64,000 nucleotides of DNA from Endozoicomonas numazuensis. Its GTDB lineage: Bacteria > Pseudomonadota > Gammaproteobacteria > Pseudomonadales > Endozoicomonadaceae. The translations under genes and the position numbers were made by a program. Positions 43,276 through 52,811 of this stretch are shown here, in pieces; position 1 is the first letter of the stretch, and every line of letters begins with the position of its first letter. Location: the NCBI RefSeq assembly GCF_000722635.1, contig NZ_JOKH01000003.1:807413-871412 (forward strand). Reading direction: 5' to 3'. The notes under the pieces were generated by a model, which made no database searches, was not told the DNA's origin, and was given only the letters and a program-made list of their open reading frames with translations.

Positions 43276-43770
43276 ATGTCAAACCAGCCCTTCCAGGCTC
43301 CTGACAGTCAGGAGCTGGCCACCATGACCGAATACCTGCTCACGGGTGGAACCCTGGCAGAAGCCAACCAGATGAATGAGAAAGCCCTCGAAGCTATCTA
43401 TGCCCATGGATACAGTCAGTATCAGAATGGTCACTTTGAGGAAGCTGCAAGAATCTTTCAATACCTTTGTTTCTATGATCACTGGAACGCCCGAAACTTT
43501 ATTTGCCTGGGTTCCTGTCAGATGATGCTGAGAGCTTACGGACAGGCTATTAAAACTTTCGAGTACGCAGCAAGAATGGATATCAAGAATCCACTGGCGA
43601 AAGTGTATATGGGTGACTGCTACCTTGCTCTAAAGGAAAGAGGCATTGCAAAAGTGATCTATAAAAGTGCATTAAAAGATGCCAGCAAACATCAGTTCTC
43701 ACATCTGGAGTTGACGAGAGTCGAGCGTTTGCTCCAGACCTTTGAAGACGAGCAGGGAGGGCAGTCCTGA
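43276..43770 (+). CDS. SycD/LcrH-type T3SS chaperone
   Basis: A 164-residue acidic TPR protein. Three TPR units (about 40-140) include IYAHGYSQYQNGHFEEAARI, NFICLGSCQMMLRAYGQAI and AKVYMGDCYLALKERGIAKV. Size and the N-terminal helix LATMTEYLLTGGTLAEAN match class II chaperones of translocators (SycD, LcrH, IpgC), which bind hydrophobic T3SS translocators. The stop codon overlaps the start of the next gene (ATGA-like, 43768-43772), so the two proteins are translationally coupled and likely a chaperone-substrate pair. No T3SS apparatus gene is in the window. Confidence 0.8.
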   Translation: MSNQPFQAPDSQELATMTEYLLTGGTLAEANQMNEKALEAIYAHGYSQYQNGHFEEAARIFQYLCFYDHWNARNFICLGSCQMMLRAYGQAIKTFEYAARMDIKNPLAKVYMGDCYLALKERGIAKVIYKSALKDASKHQFSHLELTRVERLLQTFEDEQGGQS

Positions 43771-45230
43771 TGGTCGATTCAGTTAATCGTAGTGAAGCCG
43801 TCGTAGTCCCTACACAAACAGAAGAACTCAGGGGACTTGAACAGGCTGACCGTGTTTCAAGAGGTTATGATACAAGCAATTCGGTATCAGCCCGTACCGG
43901 GGGAGGCTTGGTTCAACTGCCTCCCGGTGCATCTGATGCTCCCACCATACCAGAACCCGACTCAGAGATTACCGGTGAGGTAGGCGATTTACAGAAACAG
44001 GTAGCCCAGCAGACAGCCGCCAACCTCAGAGGGCAAATTGGAGGGAATTTTGGTGAGGGCCCTGCCTCGATCACTAACACCTACCCAGAGCTGGTCACGC
44101 CCGCTGTAGGTAATACGGTATTGGAAATTGATGACAAACTTTCCAAACTCTCAGAAGCTTCGCCAGAAACGCTCAGCAATATCAATGGCGCCTTAGGTAG
44201 ACTTCATGCCGAAAATAGACAAGGCACTCTGACAACAGACAAGCTTGATCAGATCCTTGCTGAGATCAATGCCAACCTGGAAGACAATTCCGTTAAATAC
44301 TCTGAAAACAAAATAGAGATTGCTTCTCAAGATGCTCAACAACGCCATGCCAGCAACATAGAACATATTCGAGAACATATTGATGACGCCAACAGCGCGA
44401 GCAAGGCTAACTCCGATACTATTTTCCTGAAAAGCCTGGCATTTATATTTCCTCCCGTTGCGCTCTGGGAATGGGCTCTTGAAATCGACCGCGATGTTAA
44501 TCCTGGCAAAGACAACTCGAACATCAGTATCTTTTCCAAAAGTGAAATTGACTACATGGAGAAGCAAGAGAGAGACTCTGAAGCCCAGCGCAACCGCCAG
44601 GCCAATAGCCATGTTCTTTTTCGCCCCCCCGTCCAATCATCAGGTAACTCAGAGCAAACCGATAACCACCAGCCAGACAGTGATGACAACCAGCAACCCT
44701 CCGAGGCTATAGATGAAGCAGGCTCTTCCTCTTCTTCTGTAGGTGACGCTACAGAAGGTATTCAGATAGCCAGCGAGGGTATGGATCACTTTGAAAGACG
44801 AAAACTTCTGCTTCAGGCCCTTCAAGAGTCTGCCGAATCAGAAGAAGCCAAAAATAAACTGCAGGAAGCTATTAATGCACTGGAATCCGGTGATCCAGCT
44901 CTGGCGGAAGAAATACTGGGTGGCTTTACCGACTCTTTAGGACTGGAAAACAGTCTGGGTGACAGTGTCAGTACATCAACCGATGATACAGCCCCCCCAC
45001 CGCTCCCTGAAGAGGTTCCTGAAATCGGGGAAAACAACCAGGAGCTGACTCCTCCCTCTGAGGAAGTGACACCTGATGCTGTTCAGAATGAGCAGCCAGA
45101 GAGCCCACCTGCCGCCCCCGATCTCACCCAGTTTGTCAGTAATATCTCCAACGTACCTGAAGAAGTACTTTCTTCCCAACAGGATGCAGCCAGTGAGCAG
45201 GGGCTTATCCGACGCCATAATTCCGTTTAA
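43770..45230 (+). CDS. putative T3SS translocator or effector coupled to the chaperone
   Basis: A 486-residue protein with no signal peptide. The N-terminal ~70 residues are polar and unstructured. A helical region (about 70-215) with coiled-coil character is followed by one hydrophobic stretch (SLAFIFPPVALWEWALEI, about 226-245); then come a Gln/Asp/Ser-rich linker, a helical segment (about 330-390) and a Pro/Glu-rich tail. A single hydrophobic region inside helical flanks fits IpaC/YopD-like translocators. The 1-base overlap with the chaperone gene is the main evidence. No direct homologue recognised. Confidence 0.7.
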   Translation: MVDSVNRSEAVVVPTQTEELRGLEQADRVSRGYDTSNSVSARTGGGLVQLPPGASDAPTIPEPDSEITGEVGDLQKQVAQQTAANLRGQIGGNFGEGPASITNTYPELVTPAVGNTVLEIDDKLSKLSEASPETLSNINGALGRLHAENRQGTLTTDKLDQILAEINANLEDNSVKYSENKIEIASQDAQQRHASNIEHIREHIDDANSASKANSDTIFLKSLAFIFPPVALWEWALEIDRDVNPGKDNSNISIFSKSEIDYMEKQERDSEAQRNRQANSHVLFRPPVQSSGNSEQTDNHQPDSDDNQQPSEAIDEAGSSSSSVGDATEGIQIASEGMDHFERRKLLLQALQESAESEEAKNKLQEAINALESGDPALAEEILGGFTDSLGLENSLGDSVSTSTDDTAPPPLPEEVPEIGENNQELTPPSEEVTPDAVQNEQPESPPAAPDLTQFVSNISNVPEEVLSSQQDAASEQGLIRRHNSV

Positions 45231-45235
45231 ATTTC

Positions 45236-45279
45236 CGCTGTCTCTGTCATGGATTATTGATATCCATACAGAGACAGCG
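45236..45279 (+). terminator. long hairpin after the T3SS substrate gene
   Basis: CGCTGTCTCTGT and ACAGAGACAGCG form a 12-bp perfect stem, and ATGGAT/ATCCAT extend it inward. It begins five bases after the stop codon. There is no T-run, so termination may rely on structure or the hairpin may protect the mRNA end. Confidence 0.55.
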
Positions 45280-45403
45280 ATGGTTCATAACCATGTCATT
45301 TCGGTTTCATCTCATCCCCTGACTGCAATTCGAGCTATCTATACGGCGCATTTTTTGAAAAAATAGCGCTCCCTCAGACAAAACAGATAAAACCAGAACA
45401 TTC

Positions 45404-47641
45404 ATGAGTCACTCATCTCTGCAGCAGCCAGTGCCTGCCAAGGAATTATTTTCCTACCCAAAGTATTGGGCTGAATGCTATGGCACAGCACCTTATCTTC
45501 CCATGACCCGTGCAGAGATGGATGAACTCGGCTGGGACTCCTGCGACATCATCATTGTCACAGGAGATGCCTACGTTGATCACCCCAGCTTTGGTATGGC
45601 CGTTATTGGCCGTTTTCTGGAGTCCCAGGGTTTCAGAGTTGGCATTATTGCCCAGCCAGACTGGAATAATACCGAAGACTTCATGCGCCTGGGCAAGCCC
45701 AATCTGTTCTATGGCGTTACGGGCGGCAACATGGATTCCATGATCAACCGCTACACCGCTGATCTGAAAGTCCGTAATGACGACGCCTATACCCCTGATG
45801 CAGAACCCGGCAAACGCCCGGATCGCTCCGTTATCGTTTATAGCCAGCGTTGCAAAGAAGCTTACAACGACGTTCCAGTCGTTATTGGCGGTATTGAAGC
45901 GAGTCTCCGCAGAATTGCCCAGTACGATTATTGGAGCAATGAAGTTCGTCGCTCTGTTTTGATTGATTCCACGGCAGATATTCTTCTCTACGGAAACGCT
46001 GAGAGAGCTATGGCCGATGTAGCTAACAAACTGGCTGCAGGCATTGATATCAAAGCGATGGATAATATTCGCGGAACCGTGGTTGTTAAGCCTGTAACAC
46101 CGGAAGGCTGGACCGAAATTGATTCCACTCGTATCGACTGGCCCAGAGATATGGGCTCTCTGGAAGAAGCCTATGGCACCAGTCCTTATGAGTATATTCA
46201 GGAAGAAGAATGTGCCTCCAGTAAAGAACAGGAGCCTTCAGCGTTTAATAAAGAACCCGATGTTCAGCCTATCCGTATTGTCCCCCTTCCTTTACATCGC
46301 AAGGCAGACTTTGACGCCAGCAAAAGCTGTATTCGGCTGCCGTCGTTTGAAAAGGTTCGCAAGGATCCTGCTCTCTATGCTCACGCTTCCCGAGTGCTTC
46401 ATCAGGAGTCCAACCCTCACAACGCCAGGGTACTGATACAGAAGCATGGCAATCGTGAAATCTGGGTAAACCCACCCCCTATCCCTCTGGAAACACCAGA
46501 GATGGATGGTGTCTTTGCCCTGCCATACCAGCGCAGACCACACCCTTCCTACGGTGAGGCTAAAATTCCGGCTTATGACATGATCAAGACGTCCGTCAAC
46601 ATCATGCGAGGCTGTTTTGGTGGTTGTACTTTTTGTTCCATTACAGAACACGAAGGCCGGGTCATTCAGAGCCGTTCTCAAGAATCTGTTCTGCAGGAGC
46701 TGGAAGATATTCGCGACAAGGTACCGGGTTTTACAGGTCAGATTTCTGACCTGGGTGGACCCACCGCCAATATGTATCACCTGAACTGCAAGAGTGCAGA
46801 GATTCAGGCCAGCTGCCGTCGCCTTTCCTGTGTTTTCCCCGGTATTTGTAAAAATCTGGAAACATCACACAAGCAAACGACGGAGCTGTACCGAAAAGCC
46901 AGAGCGATTCCCGGTATCAAAAAGATCGCCATCGCTTCCGGCCTCCGTTATGACCTTGCGGTGGAAGATCCAGAGTACGTTCGTGAGCTGGTCACACACC
47001 ACGTAGGTGGTTATCTGAAAATTGCGCCTGAACATACCGAGAAAGGCACTCTTGACCTGATGATGAAGCCCGGCATGGGCACCTACGACGCCTTTAAGAA
47101 AATGTTCGACAAGTTTTCGAAGGAAGCCGGTAAAAAGCAGTACCTTATTCCTTATTTCATCGCCGCTCACCCGGGCTGTGAAGACGAAGATATGATGAAC
47201 CTTTCGCTGTGGCTGAAGCGCCACAAGTTCCGTGTTGATCAGGTACAAACTTTCTACCCGTCCCCGATGTCACTGGCAACCGCCATGTACTACTCCGGTC
47301 GGAACCCACTGAAAAAGCTCAACTACAAGAGCGACAAACTTTATATTCCTAAAGAAATGGAACAACGTCGTCTACACAAAGCATTTCTGCGCTACCACGA
47401 CTCCAGACACTGGGATGTATTGCGTAATGCCCTGAGAAAGATGAACCGTTCCGAATTGATCGGTGATGGCCCTAACCAGCTGGTACCTGCTGAAGAGAAA
47501 AGCAAAGACAGCCGTCGTCCACATATGTCCATAGCGAAAAAAGGGCAAAAGCCCGCTGGAAAATTCCAGAAGGCTCGTGGTGGACAGTGGGACAACCGGC
47601 AGCCCAAAAAGAAAACAGTCCAACGTACAAAACGTCGTTAA
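45404..47641 (+). CDS. ygiQ: YgiQ-family radical SAM protein
   Basis: A 745-residue cytosolic protein. An N-terminal B12-binding-like region (50-300; [20 protein letters not shown]) precedes the radical SAM core with the 4Fe-4S ligands C404, C408 and C411 in CFGGCTFC. Conserved YgiQ motifs [23 protein letters not shown] and [15 protein letters not shown] follow. The Lys-rich tail ([18 protein letters not shown]) is present. Function is unknown; the family likely acts in rRNA/tRNA or related modification. The last ~60 codons seem to come from an incoming copy, because the displaced native 3' end lies at 51654-51836. Confidence 0.92.
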   Translation: MSHSSLQQPVPAKELFSYPKYWAECYGTAPYLPMTRAEMDELGWDSCDIIIVTGDAYVDHPSFGMAVIGRFLESQGFRVGIIAQPDWNNTEDFMRLGKPNLFYGVTGGNMDSMINRYTADLKVRNDDAYTPDAEPGKRPDRSVIVYSQRCKEAYNDVPVVIGGIEASLRRIAQYDYWSNEVRRSVLIDSTADILLYGNAERAMADVANKLAAGIDIKAMDNIRGTVVVKPVTPEGWTEIDSTRIDWPRDMGSLEEAYGTSPYEYIQEEECASSKEQEPSAFNKEPDVQPIRIVPLPLHRKADFDASKSCIRLPSFEKVRKDPALYAHASRVLHQESNPHNARVLIQKHGNREIWVNPPPIPLETPEMDGVFALPYQRRPHPSYGEAKIPAYDMIKTSVNIMRGCFGGCTFCSITEHEGRVIQSRSQESVLQELEDIRDKVPGFTGQISDLGGPTANMYHLNCKSAEIQASCRRLSCVFPGICKNLETSHKQTTELYRKARAIPGIKKIAIASGLRYDLAVEDPEYVRELVTHHVGGYLKIAPEHTEKGTLDLMMKPGMGTYDAFKKMFDKFSKEAGKKQYLIPYFIAAHPGCEDEDMMNLSLWLKRHKFRVDQVQTFYPSPMSLATAMYYSGRNPLKKLNYKSDKLYIPKEMEQRRLHKAFLRYHDSRHWDVLRNALRKMNRSELIGDGPNQLVPAEEKSKDSRRPHMSIAKKGQKPAGKFQKARGGQWDNRQPKKKTVQRTKRR
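47465..47599 (+). repeat. ygiQ 3'-end direct repeat, copy A
   Basis: Bases 47465-47523 (59 bp) and 47547-47599 (53 bp) are identical to 51678-51736 and 51742-51794. The copies differ between the blocks by an in-frame 18-base length difference. Copy A is the functional end of ygiQ. Together with copy B it bounds the NTPase insertion, about 4.1 kb apart. Confidence 0.92.
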
Positions 47642-47680
47642 TACAACAGAGCAGTGATTCTAGACTCTGAAAAGAAGCGT

Positions 47681-47700
47681 CCCGGAGCCTGAACTCCGGG
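47681..47700. terminator. hairpin after ygiQ
   Basis: CCCGGAG and CTCCGGG form a short GC-rich stem around CCTGAA, followed by GTTTCC. It lies between the convergent ygiQ and NTPase genes. Different from the ygiQ terminator at 51842, as expected if this end is foreign. Confidence 0.55.
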
Positions 47701-47729
47701 GTTTCCAGCATTAATCAGAGTATTTCTAC

Positions 47730-50700
47730 TCAATCAAAAAATGACCGTTTGCTGTGTGCACGAATGTAGCTTTTTTCTATCTTTAAACTACCAATAACCC
47801 CCTTCTTTTTGAGACTTTCCAACAGTAGAAAGTTTTCTTCACTCATGGGCACCACGAACTGTCTTTTTTGTTGAGACAGTTCATTAAACCCACCTACCTC
47901 CAATTTTGACAAGAGAATAGCAATTTCCGACCAACAATAGTGATGTAGCTGAAATGCTAACAATCTTACTTTTGATAATTCTAACCCTTGATCCTCAAAG
48001 AGAGCATTTAATACATCAAAATCAATCTGTAAGGCTAAGTCCTTCCCTGAAGGCTGTCCAAATAACTTTAAAATCTGACTACTTAGCCCCTTCGTCTCCT
48101 CTATAATCTCAACACCTAACCATGGGAATAGTTTTGATTTTTCCCGAATTGTCAGTTCGTTACTAACTAGCAAGCCGAGCATGATATTGCCGGGCAATTC
48201 AACCTCATCACTACTCCTATGAAATCCATCCCAACGACGAATTAGATACTGAGGAGCAAGTTTAGGGAACGCCTCATTAATAAATTCTAAGATCTGCTTT
48301 GAGTAAGGCAGTCGATCCCATGCCACTAAGATACCCATTCGATCTTGTGTAAGGTGTTCACGCCTCAAATGCCAAGAACCCAAGAAGCCCATTGATGAAA
48401 GTAAACCATCCAATACCGAGGTATTGATATCATCGCACTCTAAAATCTCACTGATAAACATATCGACACTTTCATACTCCCCAAGACTGTCGTCATCTGA
48501 AAGAGCTTTAAAATTATCTTCATCCTGTAAAAATAAAGATAGATTATCATCTAATTTCCCGGCATCAGTCTGTTCAAAATAAGTAAAAACATTTCTCCAT
48601 GATGGTACAACCTGATGGGTAGAAATGAGGCTTTCATATAAACCTTTTGATTTCACTTTTTTAAGATCAAGCAATTTAAGGTCAGTTTTCCTAATCAAAC
48701 TTAACTTATGAGCATCCTCAAGCCGATCGTCATTTAGAAGATCAATAAAATATTCCTCATCTTCTGAAACCGTTTCCTGAACAATAAGAGTATTGATAAC
48801 AAAATCCTTCAGGTTTTCATTTATATACCCAATAAAAATCTCATTATCTGACGACATCAATGCTGTATAACTAACCTGAGCTAACTCTTCTGGCTCATCA
48901 CTATAAGAAAAAGAAAGAAGAAGACTTATCATATGAACATTTATTTCATATTGTCTATCATCAATTACTTTTCTTATCATTTCTTTCGTACAATATTCCA
49001 ATCCTAAATTATTGAATTTAACTTTTTTTTCTTTAAACCAGAACCATGCTTTAGGATTTTCATTAGAAAGCTTGTAAATATCACGTATATCTTCAAATGA
49101 AGAAACAACGGAAACAATTTCACTAGATAGCAGCCTATGCTTGGACGGTTCTATAACCGACATAATATCGTAGAAGAAAGCCTGTTTATCCAGTGAATAT
49201 GAGTCATTATCAAGCATACACTTATTAATTAAATGATGATTCGCTGCCATTATAACTTCAATTAGCTTTCTTCGGTTTCCATTTTCATTATCATACTGGC
49301 GAATAAATTCTCTAAATTGATTAAAGTTATCAATCGACCTAGAAAACAACTCCATCAAATAACTATTAGCAGAATACTCCTCAAACGTAGAGCACTTGTT
49401 ATCAATCAAATATTTAACCAGTTCATTGATTAATCCGCGACTTCCAGAAAGGTGTGAAGGCGTAATATGCTTAAGAAGAGCACTTGGGTTATCAATTTTA
49501 TGAGAAAAATCAAACTTTCTTCCTTCACCAAGTCCCAATGATAGTCTCTTGTCATTTTCGCTGATGGACCCTGGGTAAAAGTATGACAAGTAATCTTTAT
49601 AATCCTCGGAAAAATAACCTTCTCTCAGGAAATAAATAATAGGCCCTAGATTTTTCTGCGCCAAGTCAAAAGAAAAATCGAAGCCAGGATTTTCATAAAG
49701 AAAAAACTCTCTAATCGAACACCGTTCTACCTTATTAATAGTTTCTCTAATCGATCTAATACGGCCTAAAGACTGACTAATATTCTCTTTCAGTAAACCT
49801 ACCTTATCGTGATAAGTCGGATTAGTACTATTTGTAAGATTACGAAGAGACATTCTTGTATTTAAAATACTATTATAATTTCGGTCAAGCAAAATAATAT
49901 GCTGATTATTACTGTATGCCTCCTCCCAAAACTCATCGGTTAAAAACACATCAATACCCACACGCCCCCTTTGACCTACAGATATTCTAGTCGAGTCAAA
50001 CTTTTTACCATCTTCAAAAATCTTATACCAATAGATAGATCTAAGCTCTTTAATATTTTCAGGGATCAATTGGCGCCTAGACTCTATATTATCTTGGTTT
50101 TTCCTTATATCCTTATTCAAAGAATCTATAGCACGCTTCTTTTCAAATGAAAAGTTCTTGAAAATTTCAAACAACACACCAGATCGTTTAACTAGTTCCG
50201 CATGTTCCTGAGGAAATAAATTCTTAATAACAACCATTGAAAAGAGTTTGTTCTTATCCAATTCAACGTCAATTGAAATCCTATTAAGATAAACATCGAA
50301 CTCATTAACAATATTAGTAATCAAACGCATATCTTCAATATAATCTGCCACTTTGTAAATTAAATCACGGCTTAAACTCTCAGTAGCTTTTTTATCATCT
50401 ATCTTTATTGTTTCCAAAAGAGCGTACAGTTTTGGACCTGAGTTAGCTGTATCAATATATGGAACAATAGGAATAATAAGATCAAAAAATTTCACTCTAT
50501 CCTTGGAGCCAAACATTGAGTCTTTAATAGCATAAATAAAATAAACAGGTTGTTTCACTAGATCAGAATTATTGACATGACTATTAATTTCACGCAATGC
50601 GTCAAAAATATGTACTTGATTAAACCGATCTAAGTCCTCAATAAAAACAACGTTATAAGAAGTTCGTTCAAAAAAGTAAATTATTTCATCGAGATGTTTA

Positions 50701-51515
50701 TTTAATACAGAGTCACTTCGAGCAATTTCAAGTTTACCTCCCTTTACAGTCCAATCCGTAACTTTGAGTTTACGAAAAAAAGTCACTCCAATTGACAATA
50801 GATAAACAACCACACCAAAAATGATTAGTTCAGCTACTATAGGAGCGAAACTTTCTATGATAAAGATTATATTTTCAGGGAGGAATGATCTAGTCGTCTG
50901 TATCAATGAGCTTTCACTCCAGCTCCAGCCATATTTTTTTTGTATTATGACTGCTACAGAAAAAGCAGCTAGTATTGTACCTAGTGTAAATCCAAAAACT
51001 TTCCAGTAACTATGATGTTGTATGCGTTGTAGACGACTGTCTGGAAGCTTCTCGCTAGAAGTCGTATATAAAAGTTGCTGAACAATACTTCCTTCTATAT
51101 CAATAATCGACTTTTTGTCTACATCAGTCTGTTCATCATCAGTATCTATTTCAATTTTGTCAAAGCGAGCTAATGACACTTTTATGTATTTAAATTGCCG
51201 ATTTCGCTCAGCAAAAGAGTGTAGAAAGGAGCTTTTTCCTGCTGCGTAGGCACCCGTTACGGCAATATTTCTGGTTTTCGGCTGTTTCTTCGTATCTAAA
51301 CCGGCAAGAAGTTCTTTCTCATATTTTGCAATACTCTCTCCTTTTAGCGATACCGGTGTGAGAGGCCTAAGCGATGAGCGACCATCGTGATTTTGCCAAT
51401 AAATAATCCATTCTTCAAAAGCTGATTTCCATACTGTAGTGATAGCACCAAAATATAAATAAAGACGTACAACAGCTTTATTATAGATTTTCGAAAAAAA
51501 CTGTCTAAAAACCAT
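47730..51515 (-). CDS. giant KAP/YobI-like membrane P-loop NTPase
   Basis: A 1261-residue protein. Walker A GAYAAGKSS is at 88-96 and Walker B VVFIEDLDRF at 289-298. Between them lie two membrane segments (about 172-192 and 215-246), the defining topology of KAP-type NTPases; the overall size and the adjacent NSDLVKQPVYFIYAIKDSMF sensor region resemble the YobI family. The remaining ~900 residues are helical and show no known domain. Clearly more AT-rich than ygiQ and the transketolase genes, with many ATA/TTA codons, so horizontally acquired. It is the only gene between the duplicated ygiQ ends. KAP/YobI-type ATPases occur in defence islands; a role in phage defence is inference. Confidence 0.8.
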   Translation of the reverse strand: MVFRQFFSKIYNKAVVRLYLYFGAITTVWKSAFEEWIIYWQNHDGRSSLRPLTPVSLKGESIAKYEKELLAGLDTKKQPKTRNIAVTGAYAAGKSSFLHSFAERNRQFKYIKVSLARFDKIEIDTDDEQTDVDKKSIIDIEGSIVQQLLYTTSSEKLPDSRLQRIQHHSYWKVFGFTLGTILAAFSVAVIIQKKYGWSWSESSLIQTTRSFLPENIIFIIESFAPIVAELIIFGVVVYLLSIGVTFFRKLKVTDWTVKGGKLEIARSDSVLNKHLDEIIYFFERTSYNVVFIEDLDRFNQVHIFDALREINSHVNNSDLVKQPVYFIYAIKDSMFGSKDRVKFFDLIIPIVPYIDTANSGPKLYALLETIKIDDKKATESLSRDLIYKVADYIEDMRLITNIVNEFDVYLNRISIDVELDKNKLFSMVVIKNLFPQEHAELVKRSGVLFEIFKNFSFEKKRAIDSLNKDIRKNQDNIESRRQLIPENIKELRSIYWYKIFEDGKKFDSTRISVGQRGRVGIDVFLTDEFWEEAYSNNQHIILLDRNYNSILNTRMSLRNLTNSTNPTYHDKVGLLKENISQSLGRIRSIRETINKVERCSIREFFLYENPGFDFSFDLAQKNLGPIIYFLREGYFSEDYKDYLSYFYPGSISENDKRLSLGLGEGRKFDFSHKIDNPSALLKHITPSHLSGSRGLINELVKYLIDNKCSTFEEYSANSYLMELFSRSIDNFNQFREFIRQYDNENGNRRKLIEVIMAANHHLINKCMLDNDSYSLDKQAFFYDIMSVIEPSKHRLLSSEIVSVVSSFEDIRDIYKLSNENPKAWFWFKEKKVKFNNLGLEYCTKEMIRKVIDDRQYEINVHMISLLLSFSYSDEPEELAQVSYTALMSSDNEIFIGYINENLKDFVINTLIVQETVSEDEEYFIDLLNDDRLEDAHKLSLIRKTDLKLLDLKKVKSKGLYESLISTHQVVPSWRNVFTYFEQTDAGKLDDNLSLFLQDEDNFKALSDDDSLGEYESVDMFISEILECDDINTSVLDGLLSSMGFLGSWHLRREHLTQDRMGILVAWDRLPYSKQILEFINEAFPKLAPQYLIRRWDGFHRSSDEVELPGNIMLGLLVSNELTIREKSKLFPWLGVEIIEETKGLSSQILKLFGQPSGKDLALQIDFDVLNALFEDQGLELSKVRLLAFQLHHYCWSEIAILLSKLEVGGFNELSQQKRQFVVPMSEENFLLLESLKKKGVIGSLKIEKSYIRAHSKRSFFD

Positions 51516-51653
51516 AATTCAATACAATCAAACCTAAATATCTATCATATTGATTATCCTACTCCGCCTTACAAATTGCGAGAAACTTATCCAGCTTTGA
51601 GTTAATCAATTAAAGATAAAATTTAAGATTTCCTGTTTTTTAACCACTACCAC

Positions 51654-51836
51654 TTGCACTACGCTGAACTGATTGACGATGGCCCTAACCAGCTGGTACC
51701 TGCTGAAGAGAAAAGCAAAGACAGCCGTCGTCCACAAAACAAAAAGCCCGCTGGAAAATTCCAGAAGGCTCGTGGTGGACAGTGGGACAACCGGGCTCCT
51801 CGTAAAAAGCCGTCAACGCGAAGTAAGCGCAGATAA
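51654..51836 (+). pseudogene. ygiQ: displaced 3' end of ygiQ (copy B)
   Basis: The frame [19 protein letters not shown] and [16 protein letters not shown], ending PRKKPSTRSKRR, is the YgiQ C-terminus without the rest of the gene. Its ATG and lead codons are not from a real start. It keeps a strong terminator at once downstream, as an original ygiQ end would. It is the native end cut off when the NTPase element inserted with a substitute ygiQ end. Not expected to be expressed as protein. Confidence 0.88.
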
Positions 51837-51841
51837 ACGAC

Positions 51842-51872
51842 AAAAAAGCCCCGGATCAGTCCGGGGCTTTTT
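51842..51872. terminator. bidirectional intrinsic terminator
   Basis: AAAAAGCCCCGGA and TCCGGGGCTTTTT form a 13-bp perfect stem with the loop TCAG and A/T runs on both sides, between the ygiQ remnant and the convergent transketolase gene. Confidence 0.92.
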
Positions 51873-51875
51873 CTA

Positions 51876-52811
51876 TCAATCCAGCATGGCTATAGCCGCT
51901 TCAGTAATAGCCTGAGCTGAAATGCCATACTGATCCTTCAGATAATCCAGACTCCCTACCTGCCCGAACTGTTCACGAACACCCAGCTTTCTGAAAGCAG
52001 TCGGAGCCACCCCTGCCTCCAGAAGCTCAGCGATCACCGCGTCACCCAAGCCACCGGTGACATTGTGATTCTCTACTGTCAGTAATTTACCGGTTCTATT
52101 GATGCACTGGATCACCAACTGGGTATCCAGAGGTTTGATAGTGTGCATATCAACAACGGTCACTGTTTTACCCATCAAGGCTTCAATCTCGGTGGCCGAT
52201 TTCAAAGCATCATGAACACTGAGACCACTGGCAACAATCGTCAGATCATCTCCCTCTCTGAGCACCTGTCCCTTGCCGATTTCAATATCATCGGGAGATT
52301 TGTAGAGATCAGGAAGATCCTTTCGAGTTGAGCGAATGTAATTAACCCCCGGAGTCTGGTAGCTGAAATGCATCGCTTTCTTCAGAACAGCGGCATCCGA
52401 TACCTCAATAACCACGGAGTTTGGAATCAGTCGCATCAACCCCACATCTTCAAACGGCATATGTGTTCCGCCGTTAGTCACTGCAGCCACTCCGGCATCA
52501 CTGCCAAAGATATTGATGTGTTGCCGTGCATAACCGCCAGAAAGGAAGAGCTGATCGTAGCATCGACGGGTAATGAAACAGCCAAAAGAATGAACAAAAG
52601 GCACCAAGCCTGTTGCGGAAAGACCTGCTGCCACACCAATCATATTGGCCTCAGCAATACCACACTGAATAAACTGTTCAGGAAATTCTGCCTGAAACTT
52701 TCCAGTGCTGACGCTGCCCATCAGATCCGCTTCCAGAACTCTCAAGTCCTGATGTTCTCTAGCCAGATCAAGCAGTGTTTCTGCATGAATATGTCTCAGT
52801 TCACTGCTCAT
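51876..52811 (-). CDS. transketolase C-terminal subunit
   Basis: A 311-residue protein covering the pyrimidine-binding and C-terminal domains of a split transketolase: FIQCGIAEANMIGVAAGLS (TPP-pyrimidine glutamate), GSDAGVAAVTNGGTHMPFED, and TVENHNVTGGLGDAV near the end. It pairs with the N-terminal subunit encoded just upstream, overlapping by four bases (ATGA), to make an ab-type enzyme. In this operon it probably rearranges a pentulose phosphate derived from the PTS substrate. Last gene of a five-gene operon; closed by the terminator at 51842. Confidence 0.9.
   Translation of the reverse strand: MSSELRHIHAETLLDLAREHQDLRVLEADLMGSVSTGKFQAEFPEQFIQCGIAEANMIGVAAGLSATGLVPFVHSFGCFITRRCYDQLFLSGGYARQHINIFGSDAGVAAVTNGGTHMPFEDVGLMRLIPNSVVIEVSDAAVLKKAMHFSYQTPGVNYIRSTRKDLPDLYKSPDDIEIGKGQVLREGDDLTIVASGLSVHDALKSATEIEALMGKTVTVVDMHTIKPLDTQLVIQCINRTGKLLTVENHNVTGGLGDAVIAELLEAGVAPTAFRKLGVREQFGQVGSLDYLKDQYGISAQAITEAAIAMLD

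Noticed and set aside
39385-45230. Full type III secretion gene cluster
   Set aside because: No apparatus, ATPase or needle genes are present; only a chaperone and candidate substrates.
51654-51836. Independent small gene
   Set aside because: It is the displaced ygiQ end; its ATG and first codons are coincidental.
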